Below are positions 43,401-58,400 of a stretch of 64,000 nucleotides of DNA, piece after piece. The position numbers and the translations under genes were made by a program. The stretch comes from Apostichopus californicus. Taxonomy: Eukaryota > Echinodermata > Holothuroidea > Aspidochirotida > Stichopodidae. The notes beneath the pieces were generated by a model, which did no database searches, had not been told where the DNA came from, and was given only the letters and a program-made list of their open reading frames with translations. Position 1 is the first letter of the stretch; every line of letters begins with the position of its first letter. The stretch is taken from positions 23,826-87,825 of the forward strand of contig JAIPMN010005630.1 of the NCBI GenBank assembly GCA_020650975.1, read 5' to 3'.

Positions 43401-46400
43401 ACGGATGTCCAGTAGTGAAATTGCAAGGTCATTGAGCTTAGTCAACAATTTTGGCAAATTACAAAAAAACTGTAAAAAGGAGGTTGAACAAAATGTAAAA
43501 TTACAGTTGATCAAAGGTGTCATTCACCAGGTCTTATCCAACAAGTGATCATTAAAGGGACTGATTCTGAATTGCTGCCGGATGGTATCAAATTGTGTAG
43601 ACTGGTTTGCACAGTTTGCACCATTAAAAGTTGTGAAAAGAATTTGTCACAAAATTATAAATGATGCCATGCAAATAGATACTTCACAAACTGTCCAAAG
43701 AATGCTGAAAAGTGTCCTTAATTGTTACTTTTTCAAATTTTGTTACCATTTTTAACATACCCATTTTTTCACTTGTTCTTTTGTAAATTAATTTACTTTC
43801 TTTGTAAAGCGCCTTGAGCAGTGACTTTTGTTTACTGATTTGGCGCTATATAAGTCTCATTTATTATTATTATATCCAACAGATTTGTTGTATCAATATA
43901 CAGAGTTCCTTCATTAAGCAGCTAATGAACTGTTTATTTCACTGTGTTGTTATTCCTTCCTTTATATTTGGGAAAGTCACTCAAGATATATTCTAGGCAC
44001 AACAAACAAAACTAACCAAGAAATCGACAAGTATACTCACAGCCCCAGTCCCCTTAAATAGGTACTCGGTGTGATCATGTGATCATGACTGCAGTATGTT
44101 GCCTCTAGCCCATTATCATGATTCAGAGTCGAGCAACAACAACAAAATTCAACTCAGACTACCGTACATGTATTATGTGTTAAATGGTGGTGTAGTTAAC
44201 TAGTATGACCATTACTTGCAACATTTGTGTTTACATCAGATACAGGAAGATGGAACTATTTGAGCTGCTTTGTGGTCTCACCATTTGTTGGCTTCAGTAC
44301 TGTATGTCGGTCAAAGGGGGAAAATGGGAGTTTTTTAACTCTTGTTCTCCTCTGGGGCATGATGATAGATAGATAGATAGATAGATAAAAAGCATTTTCT
44401 AAAGTAAATCCATTGTCATTCCCTAAATAACCCTGTTTGCTAGAGAGATTACACCTATGGATTTAAGGCTAACTGATGGACCATGTGGTTTTTTTGTCCA
44501 ACTTGTTTTCATGCCTGACAGTAATAAAGTGTAGCAGTAATGGTCTGCTGTGTATTACTACTAACTACAATGTACAAAGTACAGGTACTCAGATGTTATT
44601 TACAATGGTTTCATAGTTAATACAAGGATTTTATTTTCATTGCAAAAGAGAGTTATCTACTAGGTTTCCCCACTTGTTTTGTTACATATGTAACTTAAAA
44701 CACAATGGTTGAAAATTTCTTCCAAAAATATTACAGTGATCTTAAACAAAATGATAAGAGATATGTTATTCCTTACAAACAAATTATGTTAACAACCGGC
44801 AAGAAAACCGTCAAAAGGCATTTATACTCCTAAAAGGTTTGTTTAAATAATTCACTAAAGTGTATTTTTTAGGTCAACAGTTGAAACAGTTGTATGTGCT
44901 CTCTCACTACAGAAACCGTACGAACATCCTTTCAAGGGCTGTAAATTACGATGCAATGTTTGATAGAATTGTGTAAATATTTATCTGTAAGTTTAAGACC
45001 AACACTAATTTGATTGAAAGACTAAGTATCCCACACTAAGTATCCCACACATGGATCATACATTAAATAGTTAACAGTAATATGTTATTAGTGTTATAAG
45101 CCTAACGGCAGTAATAGACGACTCAAACTCAATTTTAGTTTTACGCTAGCCGACACTTTGAACCTCAGACTATTTGATTTAAAAATTTCAAACAGAGAAA
45201 TAAATTCTTGGTACATTTGTCCTGAAAAGAAGACAGTGTCATTACTTTAGCACAATGTGGACGTAGGATAGAGAAAAATTTTCATGTTTTAAAATTGATC
45301 AGAATGTCATTACTGCACACAACCATAAGGGATTAAGAGTACATACAGTATTACTTAATGTTCTTTCAACACATGTAAGCACGCCTGTACTGACTTACTG
45401 ACACACATGTTATATGTAAATTATACTCCATACAACAGCCCAAACTGCCAACTGATGTGATTAAAACTTTATGATGTCACTTTCTAATTATACAATATGA
45501 TGTCACCCATGATAGAAGGAAAGAAACGGATACACAGGGTAACCTCTTTTGTCCACACTGCATGCCTGCTCCTGTGCAACCTACCATGGCCAATGAAAAA
45601 TGTGGAAGATGTATAGTAATGAAGGAGAGTATGAGGTCTGGAGGATGTGAGAGGCGGGCAAAATGATGACGAATGGAGACAAATGAAAGGAAAGTGGTCA
45701 CAAAAGATACTTCATCATATTATATATCTTTACATGGCATATTTTAGTATGCCAGTTAGATATTAAGGAAATGAATTATGATGTGATTTAGATATTACTT
45801 ACAATTGCAAACATAGGAGTCCTCATCCACTCCCTGTATCATTACCATGTAAGTTCCTGACGTATATTGATTCTTGGCAGGCTTACGCACTTGAGCTTTC
45901 CTTAGTATATTTGGCATCATTATTGTTATTTTTGTAAAAAATGATGATGACAAATTTATTCCCTTAAATAGCTGCGTCTGGTGAGAAAAGATCTGAGGTA
46001 CTTCTACAGCGTCCGAGTAAATTCTCTTCTTCTTCTTCTATTTCTTCTGATTCAATGTTTAAAATAAGTTCAACAGAAACAGCATGAATGTTACCCACAA
46101 AGCATGTAAGCCTTCAGTCAATGGGTCTCAATACCCAACACACAATATCACAGTGTGTACTATTATTAAAGGTTCCATCCGTAAAAGAAAACAAAAACTT
46201 TAAAATATTGCACATTACCAAAAGGAATTAAAATTTTGTGGAATAATAATTGATTAATAAAATTCTTTTCCTCCTTCCGACTTTTTGTTAACTTGCTCGT
46301 CCAGATATTCAGTATTTAACGAATTCAGAAGCGTTTGTCTTCACTTGGTGGTATATCTCCAGAGTCCTCCTTAAACTTGCCTATAGCCTTCCCATGATCG

Positions 46401-49400
46401 AGGCAACAACAACAGGGAGGAGGGCGGCAGCGGGGAAGGGACTTTTCAAGGATGATGTTATTCACCTGCGCATATGACTCCATTTACACCTGCTTAGATC
46501 ATCCTCGTTGTCGTCAGGCTCCTGAAGGAAGATTAGAACTGATGGTTTGAACAAAAATAATTCTGGTCTCATATTCCCTTATAAGAGGCCATCCGGGAGA
46601 GCGAACGGTCAAAAACAGTATAAACAACTTGGAGAAAGCGATAAATCTGTGACATGCCCTGACGAATCACTTCGGGTTTGTGTTTCGTGGCCGTGACCTG
46701 AAAAGACCATCGGAAATGCTAGATCTGCGGCGTGATGCCGAATTAATTATCGACGAGAAAAAGCAAACTGACGTGGACAAAATTCTTGTGCAGTTAAAAA
46801 GACTGAAGATTCGCTTTACAGCAATCACAGATATTTCATACAAACGAACTTTGTATAAGGAACAAATGCAAAGAATCTAGAGTAAAGTATATCGGAGGAA
46901 GTTTGACGACCAGAGTCCAGACAGGATAACAGAAGGAGAAGCTTCACAAGAACAGACAGAAACTTAGCAAATCCTCTGCCACAGATATAATTTGAAAGCA
47001 GATTCGAGATTTATCCAGAAATCCAGATAACTACACAAACTGGTTAAATATTAGTCACAGCTTAAAAACCACAAACTTAAGCGGAAAACAAGAATGTAGT
47101 ACATGTATACTATTTACTAAATTAATATTATCCTCATGGTAGAAATGATGTACTCTGTAGGAAACACAGTCCACACAGTATTCGCTACGATTTCTATGAC
47201 AGACAAAATATCACAAATCCAATAGCACAGTGGAAATGACATTCAATAGACCATATCACCACAGGAAGGGAACAGAGCCCATTACACTACAACTTAGGTC
47301 TTTTAAACTTCTACAAGACACTGTATTACTAACTCCCATATAAAATAATACACAGATAGAAAAACTGGTATTTACTACTAGTCTATAGGACATATGAGCT
47401 GTGACTATACCACAACATAAAAAGGCCTGGTTATGATACGATCAACTGCATAATATTATACGCTAGTAAATAATTCCAACAAGAAATTCCTTCACAACAG
47501 TAGCTTCCCAACAAGCTGTCCTGAGTCATCCAAATGTAACTTACACACACACATCTTGACTCCACACTGTAAAACTCAATGTATCTGGGCAAGTACCAGC
47601 CACAAACATAGATAACAATATTTACATGCTGTACAGCCAGCACTAACCAATGTTGGACCACTACTGAGCTGTATACATCATCATCACAACACTACTAGTA
47701 TAACACTACTAGTGTACTACTAGTATGCATGTAGCACATAACAACACCACAGCTTGGTGGTGGTGGTACACACACACAGAGGGGAAAGAAACTGCCAGGA
47801 ATTTTAGTTGGCCTGTAGTTGCTAGGATGTTGAGTATCCTAGTTTTACAACTTGAGGGGGAGAGAATTTCAAATGACCCAATGACCCTTAGTGGAGAGAA
47901 CTGAGAACTTTTTGGGGTAAAAATGATTTAGGTGGTCCTGACCTCATAGGTTCACATTAGATCTGCTTTTTTGCAAGTATTACCAGTCTATAAAAAGGAA
48001 AGAAGTGGCATGTCAGAAAAGAAACACAGTTATATAGTTCATCATTCTAAGAAATTTACAAAATGAAATAATCTAATTCGAAAAAATTGACACAATTACC
48101 TAATTATTCCTTGTTTCAGTCATAAATCATGTTGTTACATTTAGAAATTTCATGATTTTGTAATAAGTGATGTCAAGAAGTACTGCAATAAAGACAGTCC
48201 TTGCTGAATAACTTACGAAACAAACAATGTTAGGATGAATTAGGGGACGGGAGGGGGGGGTCAGGGAGAGTGGGATGAGTTGGGGGATGGGATAATAAGG
48301 ATCTGAATTCTAGAGGAACTGTTCAATAAGCCAGTTGCAACCACAAACTAAATTTAGGGAAAACATTTATTTCCATATAACTTAAGTCTGTCACTGAGCA
48401 TTTAAAGTACTGTATAGCCAATTTTAAGTGAGGAGAATATATTCTCCCAATCTACAAAACTACTTCCAAAGACCCCTCCTACCTTACCGCCTCTCCCCCT
48501 GGCCCCAACACCCTTCCCCTATCCCAAATCCCACTCATACAGTGCATTATAAACTGCTACATGATTTCCATATATATATGACAGCCTGGGTTACTGTTAC
48601 ACCAATTTTGTACAAAATCTTGCTAAGCCCCAAAAACCCTTACAAACCCTAAAAAACAAAACCAGAGCAGTCCGAGTACAAAAGGGAACGCAAGAGAAAA
48701 GAAACAAGACTAGCTAGGTAGTCAATGGAATCGAGAGAACAAGGTCGTAGGGATTTTCTCTACCAATTCAATAGCAGAATTATTCATCAAGTGACTGCAT
48801 TTTCTCAATAGAGATTGGACCACCAAAACAGCTTACTTCCCAGAAAGAAAATGCTATGTTAGATACTCACTATATAGTTATCACATACACACAAACACAC
48901 ACACATACGTACACACGTACGTCATGTACACTTTTAACCTGTTTGTAAGTTCACTTTCACTTCTAGAGCTTCAGAGCAGTATAGAGTACTTCATATACAG
49001 CTACATAGTTTTAGTTGATTAATGGCTAGTAAGTTATCAATTATTCTGACCAAACCTTTTAAATGATCACAAATACGTTTTCAATATGCTGACCGAAAGT
49101 TGTAAATAAATCCAAAATGACTGGCCAAACTAAACTAAGAGGACAACATGTGGTTATATTACTAGTTGGCTACTAATATCTAACATGACATCTGTCTTTA
49201 TGGAATAATCAACTGAATAATTACTTCACTAATATCTAATATCAAGTAGAAAAATGTTACAAATATTGCCTAAAATCATAGCTATATTTTCCTTTGATAC
49301 AATCAGGGAGTTATACATCATAATCATCTCAAAAACACATTTAAGGTAAGGATGGCAGTTGGCAATTACTTCTTGAAGCATCCAACTACGTTTTCACCTT

Positions 49401-52400
49401 TATCTTGAATATTTGCAATATTTGTTGCCATTACTTTAAATTACAAGTCCAATAATTACAAAACAAATACCACAGTAAAATTTCCTAGTCAAAATGTACA
49501 CTACTGTACATTCTTGGCAGATGTTGGCAGGGAAATATATATCAACCACATTATAGCGGTCCCCTATAAACAGGAAGTATTCATTTTACAGACAAGACCA
49601 CAAGACTAGTAAAGTATGAAACTGAATTATAAGGAGACACAGTAAAGGTGAACAATCAATCACTGCATCAGAAAACAAGCTACTGAATACTAACAAGCTC
49701 AGCCTGAGCAAAACTGGAGAATTTTGTAAATCTGTTAAAACAAAGCAAAACCAGGAAGTGTCTCTTCACACATTCTGAAGTTGGTCAAAAATAATACTAA
49801 ATGATAAAGAATGATAAAATTAACTAACTAGGTTTGGAAAAAAAACATGCTTAAAAACCGGAGATTCTGGAGAACTTTTACAATTCTGCCTTAAAAAAAC
49901 GGATCTGAGGAGGTTTAATATATCTTCTTTTCTTCCACAACATTATTTCTGATGCTGAATATGATGGATATTTTCACAATAATTCGTGAATGTAAAAATC
50001 TGTAGTTAAATCAAGTAAATGGAATACAATAAATGTGATCTGCTCTTCAAATATAGTCTTACTGTATCTTGTACAATACTTATAATATCAGGGAATACTT
50101 TATCGGGCATCGCAGGGCAAAATGGTTAACTTGCTATACAAAGTGCAGAGAGGTGTGACAGTAATTTTACATAGTAACCATAGTATTTTATATGAGACAC
50201 AGTTTAGAACCTATAGCAGTGCTACATGACATTTGAATGCTAAAATCCGAGTATAACCATGAAGTATTTTCTAATTAAAACTTTTGTTGCATTAAACCCT
50301 TCTAGTCTTATACCACAAAAGGCAACTCCAAAAAACCTTCAATAGCACTGTAACTATCAAGATTTTCTTTAGGACTATTTCGGAAAGTTGTCAAACAGAA
50401 TCTCTTTTCCAAAATACGGCAAACTATCTACTCATCTACTTCACACACTAGTATACTGCTGCATTCCAAAAATCTAATAATAACGTAACCGGTCCCAAGT
50501 AATATTAAACGTTCAAGAACCGGACACAACGAGTTGGACTAATTTATATTAACCACAGTTTCAACTCGGATTGCTGAGTGCATGATGTACACTTTTAAGT
50601 TGCAATAATGCTGGTTTCATTGATTAAAACAGCTGACTAGATGCTTTCTGGAATGAGTGAACTGAAACAAATGGGGAATGCAATCAAACCACTGTTAACA
50701 ACAATTACTGTGTACTTTTGTGGTAGTACTGTACTATAGTACAGAACTTCCATGCACTTCTCAGTTTCCTAACACTGCGTTTTAGCATTCAAATGTCGTG
50801 TAGCACTTTTATAGGCTCTAAACTGTGTCTCATATAAAATACTATGGTTACTATGTAAAATTACTGTCACACATCTCTGCACTTTGTATAGCAAGTTAAC
50901 CATTTTGCTGTGCGATGCCCGATAAAGTATTCCCTGATATTATGGGGTCTATCTATATTAGTCAGTAAAAAATCAAACTTGACTGAGATATCCACAAGTC
51001 CATGTATTTTCATCAGCCTTACCGAAAAATAACCAGAGAGCTTCACCAAACACAGTAACACACTTACAAAACTTATCACTGCATTAAATAATAAACAAAC
51101 TCTTCTGAATAGGAGAAGAAATATCTGTCTGACAAAATTGATCACAATTTAAAGAACAAATGCAGACATGAATAGTTCATGAAAGTCTGTATCCTGATAT
51201 GAAAAGAATTAACTCTTGAAAACTTGGAACGAAAAAAAAGGAACAACATGAATAAGCAAAAACCTTGTTGAATTTTTTAACCAAATCCACAGAAAGAAGT
51301 AAGCCTGTTTCCAAATCCAACAACTTTCATTTCCAGTTGAAATACAAGAACAGTCTAGTACAATTATCCAACTCCAAACCATCCATCCATCCAAAACTCG
51401 ACAATACAAAGATAAACTTTTGTTTCCAAATCTAATATAGCAAACACACTGAGGCTGTTTGTTACTAACAGGCCCTAATTAAGTTCCCAAGGAATTTGGC
51501 CACAAACCTCCTTCCCAGACAAATACACACACCTTCCTCCATGGATGAGAGCTAACAACACTGCTACCTTTTGCACAGGAGGATTCAGCTCATATAAATG
51601 ACTGAATTAATTCTCCAATCACAGCTCCGAGCTGCCTGAACGGACTTGGCTGGCCTGGCTGAGTCGATCGGGTTTATATCAGCTGACCGAAAGCCAAAGG
51701 ATGTCCTCGAAGGAGCAGGCTGGAGCGACCATGTGTTTGTGTGTTGGTGGTACAGTCTAAGCATTCAGAGATGAGAGCTGTATACACAAACAGATCAATG
51801 GTCTCCGACAAATCTCCCTCATTGTGTTTAGCACAAAGGCAATCAGATTTGAGGCTTATTGGAAGGACAATAGTTCATCATATACCAAGACCACATGAAA
51901 GGGGGGGGGGGGGTTCACCAAACATTTTAGAAGGTATCAAAGTTAACCCTTTTGTAAACACAAAAGATTGACTCATGCAAAAGAAGTTCAATTTAGAGCC
52001 ATGCCAAGGTTGAAATTTGTAATATGCTTTCCTAACAGAGAGGCATACGGAGGGATTAGATTTCCCCGACATTTAATCAATTAGTTAATTGGTTATGTCT
52101 GAAATTTATGATCGGTGCTTGCAAAGTTTTATGTTAATTATTTTGACTAATGCATCAAACTGTGAAAGAAACTTGTCAAGGTGGTGTAAAGGACAATGAA
52201 AAGTTGGTGTAACTGTTTCAGTTCCAGAATCAAATGAGGGAGTTCTTTCAGATTGTAAGATGTTATCTGAGTTAAACTAAACTTGTTGTGGAAAAATGAT
52301 GGAATAACCTGATCAAAGGGCTAGAAATTGATACATGTTAAATACTTTGTAGTTAGTTTTGCAACTCGTACCAATACAAAATGGAGCTGTCCTCATGTTG

Positions 52401-55400
52401 TTATGGACATCACTATGAATATTTTTAAGAAGAAAAATAGAAAAATATATTGAACATAGGCTTACTGTTGGCCAATGTTTAAGCTATAAGGATCATTCAG
52501 ATTGAGGAACATATTCTAAGTATCCTGATGAAATTTTACATTCGAGTCTCATCTGCCATTTTGGGTTATCAATTCCTCAAAACACTTTGAGTATTAAAGG
52601 TATGCTGTATGGGCCCCAAATATGCTAGATATTCTAAAATGGTCACCTTTGGTCAAAATTCTTAAACTGTTTTTATTACAACCTTCGAGGAAATTTGTCC
52701 TCACTGGGACATTTATTCATCTTGTGTGTTCCTTAAAAATGTCTGAGAACAATTTGGAGAGTAAAAGACCTCCAGGAAAGTACTTTTTGAAAACTTCTAG
52801 CAATAATAGCATGCTATAATTTGGGGCCTATAGTGACTACCTTTAAAGTCTTATCTACAGGAAAGCATTCATAGCCTGGAGGAGCAATTTCTTTATTGTC
52901 TGTTTATCTAAAGATCTGGTTCACAGGCTTCAAGAGGTGAAAACTTGTGGCGAAATTGGAGCCAATGACACCTTATTGTCTTGTCTATTTCGAGAAGAAT
53001 ACCTAGGAATTGAACGCCAATTTTGCCAGGATATAAGAGTATGTTCCCCTTTCACAAGCCAAAAATAACTTTTCCTGAGAACTATCTTTGTACATCTATC
53101 TGTGTAAGTAGAGTGTAGTGACAAAACCTACGAGAAGTTAAAGTTCAAATATTGTAGATATCACCTCATCAATATCTTCATAAATCAATCAATAGAACTT
53201 CACAAATCTAAACAAACAGTCTCTTCTTATTACTAAACTCACTTAAAATTAGTAAAAATATCTTCATAATTTTAATTCCAGTTGAACTGTCCATTTTTTA
53301 TGTTCCTTTGTGCCCTTGTTGAATACTTCATCAATCTTTTAAGCAAGGACTGTGGGAGATGCTTGTGGCAAGTCTAATGACTCACAATGATTTGTCACTG
53401 TCAGTGAGCTATAATCCTTCTTTTTTTCTTGTGCTCGTTTTTTTTCCCCTTTCTTCGCTCTTCCCCTCCCCTCCCCCCCCCCCTTTGTTTTCCTTTTTCT
53501 CTACAAGGTTCACAGTAGTCAAACTGATACCCATATATCCATGTCATGTACTTTTCAATTACTGTGAAAGGATTTTGCAGAAGCTCAATTCACAAAAGTT
53601 GTATAAATACTTAGATGAAACCACAAAACAGAGAGTGAGGGAAAAAAATCTTGAGGTTATTTACAGTTGGTGCAGGTGTCCTGTTGGCATGTCATTAGTG
53701 CTGAAAATGTAAATTATGTGAACACATGATTCGTTTTAAAAATATTCACCAGAACTGACAGCCTCTCATCTGGAAAGGATAGGTGAATTTGGGATGGTAT
53801 AAAACAGTTACTCCTGGACAAAAATTTGTTGTCAACTGGTTTGGAAAGTTGAAAATAAAGTTTTTAGATTTATATATATAATTAGTCATTGAAGCAGGAT
53901 TTAGGGTTATTTACAGCATTTGGTATGTTTGGTCACATGACTAAATTTTAAAAATAAACATATTAAAAGCTAAAGTATACTCCGTAATTATGTCCCAAGC
54001 AAAACATTTCTACATCACAAGCCAGAGCTGAAGGAATGAATTGAGGGGAGGACGGGGAGGGGGGGGGGAGGAGGGGCATGAATTGTCTGGCATGAGTTAC
54101 TTGTGCAGCTAACTTGATAAATATGGATATTAGTATCAAATCAATACGTTTACCAAAACAACTTATGCAAATTGCTGCCATATTTACGTCTCACTTAGAC
54201 AATGGCCAAAACTGTGTCAAGCAGTTTAGCCATCAAGATTTTGTTCATCCAAACAAAGAATTTATCACCCATATTAGTCACATACTGCAAGAATTTATAT
54301 CATTATGACTTTCCTTAACTACTTAATGTTATTTTTATTGACATAACATTCAGTTTCCTCTCGGGGAGAAAATACTATGAACCTTAAAAAAAATGTAATG
54401 AACGTATTCAAAAAGTTACTTTTAAGCATTTAACATGCAAACGTTCCAACGTTTTTGTTTTTTAAATTTCAAAAACGATCTCCTTTTTCGACTGGTTTTA
54501 TTAGCAATTGTTGGGTACAGACTTTGTCACTGCTATACCATACATATGCATATATAGCAAAATAACAAAATGGCAGCGTAATACTACGATAAAATATCAA
54601 GTATTAAACCACTCCAAAAATTATTTTTATCTTGCTCTCTTGAGTACAAAGGATCCTGTACCCACAATGCATTGTATGCAGATGAGCAGAAAAGGAATGA
54701 TGGGATAGCTGCTATCAATATGACAGCTGGAAATGAATACTAAAACCAATACATGTTAATATCAAAGCATTACCTCACAGGTTCAGACTAAGCACAAAAC
54801 GATAACAAAATATCCCAGAGAGCTGACCGCCTATAACAAGCAAGTTGTAAACAAGCAAAACAATCTAAAAGAAAGGATAATGCCCGCATACAGACGGACA
54901 ACTTTGGTTTCAGCAGGGAGCTTCAGATAAGTTCAGAAGCTACCAGAAATTCACTCCACTCCAAACTGACAAAAATATATAAAATAAATTCCAAAGTTAA
55001 CAAAAGATCCAATCCAACTGAAACAGCTTATTTTTTTTTTGGAAGATATAATCAGGACTCTCTGATGGTCACAGGTTTCCGAGTGAGATTTGTTTGAAAA
55101 TCGAAGAAAACCAGGGAAGGCCGAAGCAACTGATTTAAGCTAAGAGGGATGTGGAAACGTGATGCCTACTATAGAGGCTCGAAATCTGTGCACAGTGGTA
55201 CTAAAAATACTGCACAAAAATTTACCGCATGTGGCATACAATACTAGACTGCTATGTGCATTGAATTATGGATGAAACATGCTGGTACCACAAACTACAC
55301 AGGTTCTCTCTTGACAAAGTAATATTTGTACTGAACTAGATGGTGTGGTACAGTATTGAGGGCAAGTTACAACATGTTGACAAGCATTGAAATGCAGTAT

Positions 55401-58400
55401 TGCACAGTATGCATATATATATGCAAACAGCTACAATAGGATGGATGCCATTAGACTGATCATATGTGAAGTTTGGTTAACGAAAGGATGACTTTATGCC
55501 ACAAAGTACTCTTAATATAGCCATCTGGATACGGGCCACATTTCAATTTAATATTAGCTTACCGTTCAGAAATACTTCCGAAAATGAAGCGGCTCATTTG
55601 TCGAAGTGGCTGGACAGCCAAAGGTTAACATATATTTTGAAATGCTTGACAAATTTTTTAAAGCACAAATACATGGTCGGTTTGTAGACCTGCGGATTAG
55701 TTGCTAACTTGATGCAATCGTCAACCTGATTTGTAACAAAATCCAAACTGTAATTTCATATAACTTCGATTCCATGTGATTACCTCACAACTAATTGGTC
55801 GGTGCAATTACAATCGATATTTTACCTGTGTCCAATTAAAACATGCACTCACCTTTACAGAAATATTGAAAAATCATAAAATGCAGCTTATCCCAGAAAT
55901 ATAACAACACTGGATGTTTCATCCCAACATATCAATTATCTTTACAACACATTATCTAAATACTAGGTTTCCTTTCTTAGATTTTCCAAATTAATATTGA
56001 TACAGGAGAGTTTCCATCTCCAAATAGTGTCAATCACTAAACTTCAATCAGATTCTAAACGAACAAAATCATTCATTTCAAAACTCAAAATTCTATTGCA
56101 CAACTTTGAAATTGCATACTATAGCTCTCATTAGATGTAATTTTCAATACTTTGGCAGTAAAATCGGTAGTTTATTACAAGATTAGCAAAAACAGTTTGA
56201 TATTCTTTCTCCATATTTATGTAAAATTTTCTGACCTTATTTCTGTAAAGCCAAACCATAGTGAGTTGGGGGGGGGGGGCAAAGGGGGATGGTAAATATA
56301 TATGACATCACAACAAGACAACAGTATATATACACTAGCCATAACTTTTATACTTGTTCTTCCAATCTGAGAGTTGCGTGAACCTTCATTCTTTCCCTCA
56401 AAAATCGATGACCACTTTCCCAACCTCATTCATGTGTCTTGGGGCTATTGATAGAAAAGTGCAATTCTTCAACATCAAACCCTTCTGTTGTTTGATAATT
56501 ATGCTACAAGCGTGACCTGGATTTTAGCATGAGACATTGGTGATAAATCTTCCAGGAACAAAATTATATATTCTGTCTAATAAGTTTGCTCCATTCATAT
56601 GCTCAATTGTCCAATTTAGTTGTCTGTCCATCTGTCTTTTAAAAAGGTATCCTTTAGTCTGTTTATATTTCCGTTAGCCTCTGAAGAAGATCTTTGCTAA
56701 GATAGAGAAGTCTGGCTCTCTCTCGCTTTTATATACAGTATCTTTACCTACGCAGGCTTTTGCAGTAGATAAGCAGTTTGTTAACCCTTCTTTTTTCTTC
56801 TTTTTTTTTTTTCCGAGGAACAAAGTATATTAGAAACAATCTCCCATATGGTAGGTGTACAAGAATTGAAAGAGTTGCATTCTGTTATGGAACCAAACTA
56901 TCAAATTCTATGAAAGATAGTACATTTTAAAGAAATATTTTGAAATTTTAGTCAATCAAAAATACACCAGGAACAATGAAATTACAGAGAATCTTCAATG
57001 GATGCAAATGAAACAAGAGAGCATAACATTAAATGCGTGGGACACAAAATCCTCAGTGTTAGATGAAATGGTTACTATTGTTAAATATATAAGAGAAGCC
57101 AAATGGCTGTTACCATGGTGATCTCTTGGTTAGATCAAGGGGGGGGTATTCCAGTAAGTGTGACTATCACATGGATTCTTTAGGATAATGCAACTATACA
57201 GCATTAAACCCTTGAATTATAATTTAACACCTGGCTCAGGTACAGAGTAAACTGTGTCTATCGGTGGTCAAAATGTGTCAAGACCTAAGTAACATCCTAA
57301 TTTCTACAACGGAAGACAGGGTGAAGTAATTTTTCAGACCACATACATGAAGTTCATTCAATTGGTGAACTAGACTAGTAAATCTACGAAAAAGTATCGC
57401 TGTAGGATTAAAAGTATCAAAACTTTACCAAATAAGCAAAAAACAATGTTTTCAAAGTTGAAGGACCACAACTTAAAAATTTCTTGATATTTAGCAGATG
57501 TTCATCATACCGTCCAACTTCCAAAACAGTTTCATAGCAGCACAAATAGCAACAATTTGCATATATTTAACATCAGTCTACCATAGGCCCCACTCAAATG
57601 AACCGTTACATAACTTAAATTCCATAGTAACTAACAAGGAAGTTCCACATGGTGAATAACACACACCATGCATCTCCCTACTGTTCCTTTTTTTCTTTAC
57701 CATTTTTATTTAATCGTCATAAATATGTGACTGACCCAAACGACTAAACATCTGCATTATGAAACCAGCTAACCATACAAAAGAATATGCAAATGAATTT
57801 CCTTTCATCAACAAAGTGCACGCATCTGTTCGATTTACTAAACTACTGAATGCATGAACCAAACGAACAAAGAAAAATGGTCGGAATATGTTTGTTAACA
57901 GAGTTTCCAATTTCCCAGCTACAGCTATAAGTGACTCATGTCTAAACACTAAATTAAATCGTTTCTGTGGAGAGAAAGATTAATTAAGCTTCCCTAAAAC
58001 AATAAAGAGCCATCTTAATTACTGAACAGATGAAGCAAGTGTGGGAGGAATCACTGTCTTGTGGTCATTTGGGTGAGGATTTATCTCCTCGGATGTCTCT
58101 CATGCCTTCAGTCTTAAAGACGTGACTGATTAGATGAGAGATAGAGGCGACCATAAAAGAAGGTCAACAACATGCTATATGTCTAAACATGTTTGGATTC
58201 CTACTGACTTGTTGGAGAAGAAAGTAACTGAGTTGGTGGAACAACAGAAAAGAAAAGAAATAAATAAGCAAAAAAATCAGAAAATGAGAAATTAAGTGTA
58301 GTCAAACTAAAGATGAGATAATGCAATGAATGAATGTAATATCTAGCCAATAAATGATCAACCACGAGGGGGGGGGGGAATATGTGAAAGTAGAGTAAGG

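Noticed and set aside
45807-45838. Possible 31-bp exon on the minus strand ending aatt|gtaagt
   Set aside because: Its length would shift the DIP2 frame between w1 and w2 and its upstream pyrimidine tract is poor.
53359-53712. 117-residue plus-strand open frame
   Set aside because: Its middle is a translated T/C-rich low-complexity tract; no homology or neighbouring gene structure.
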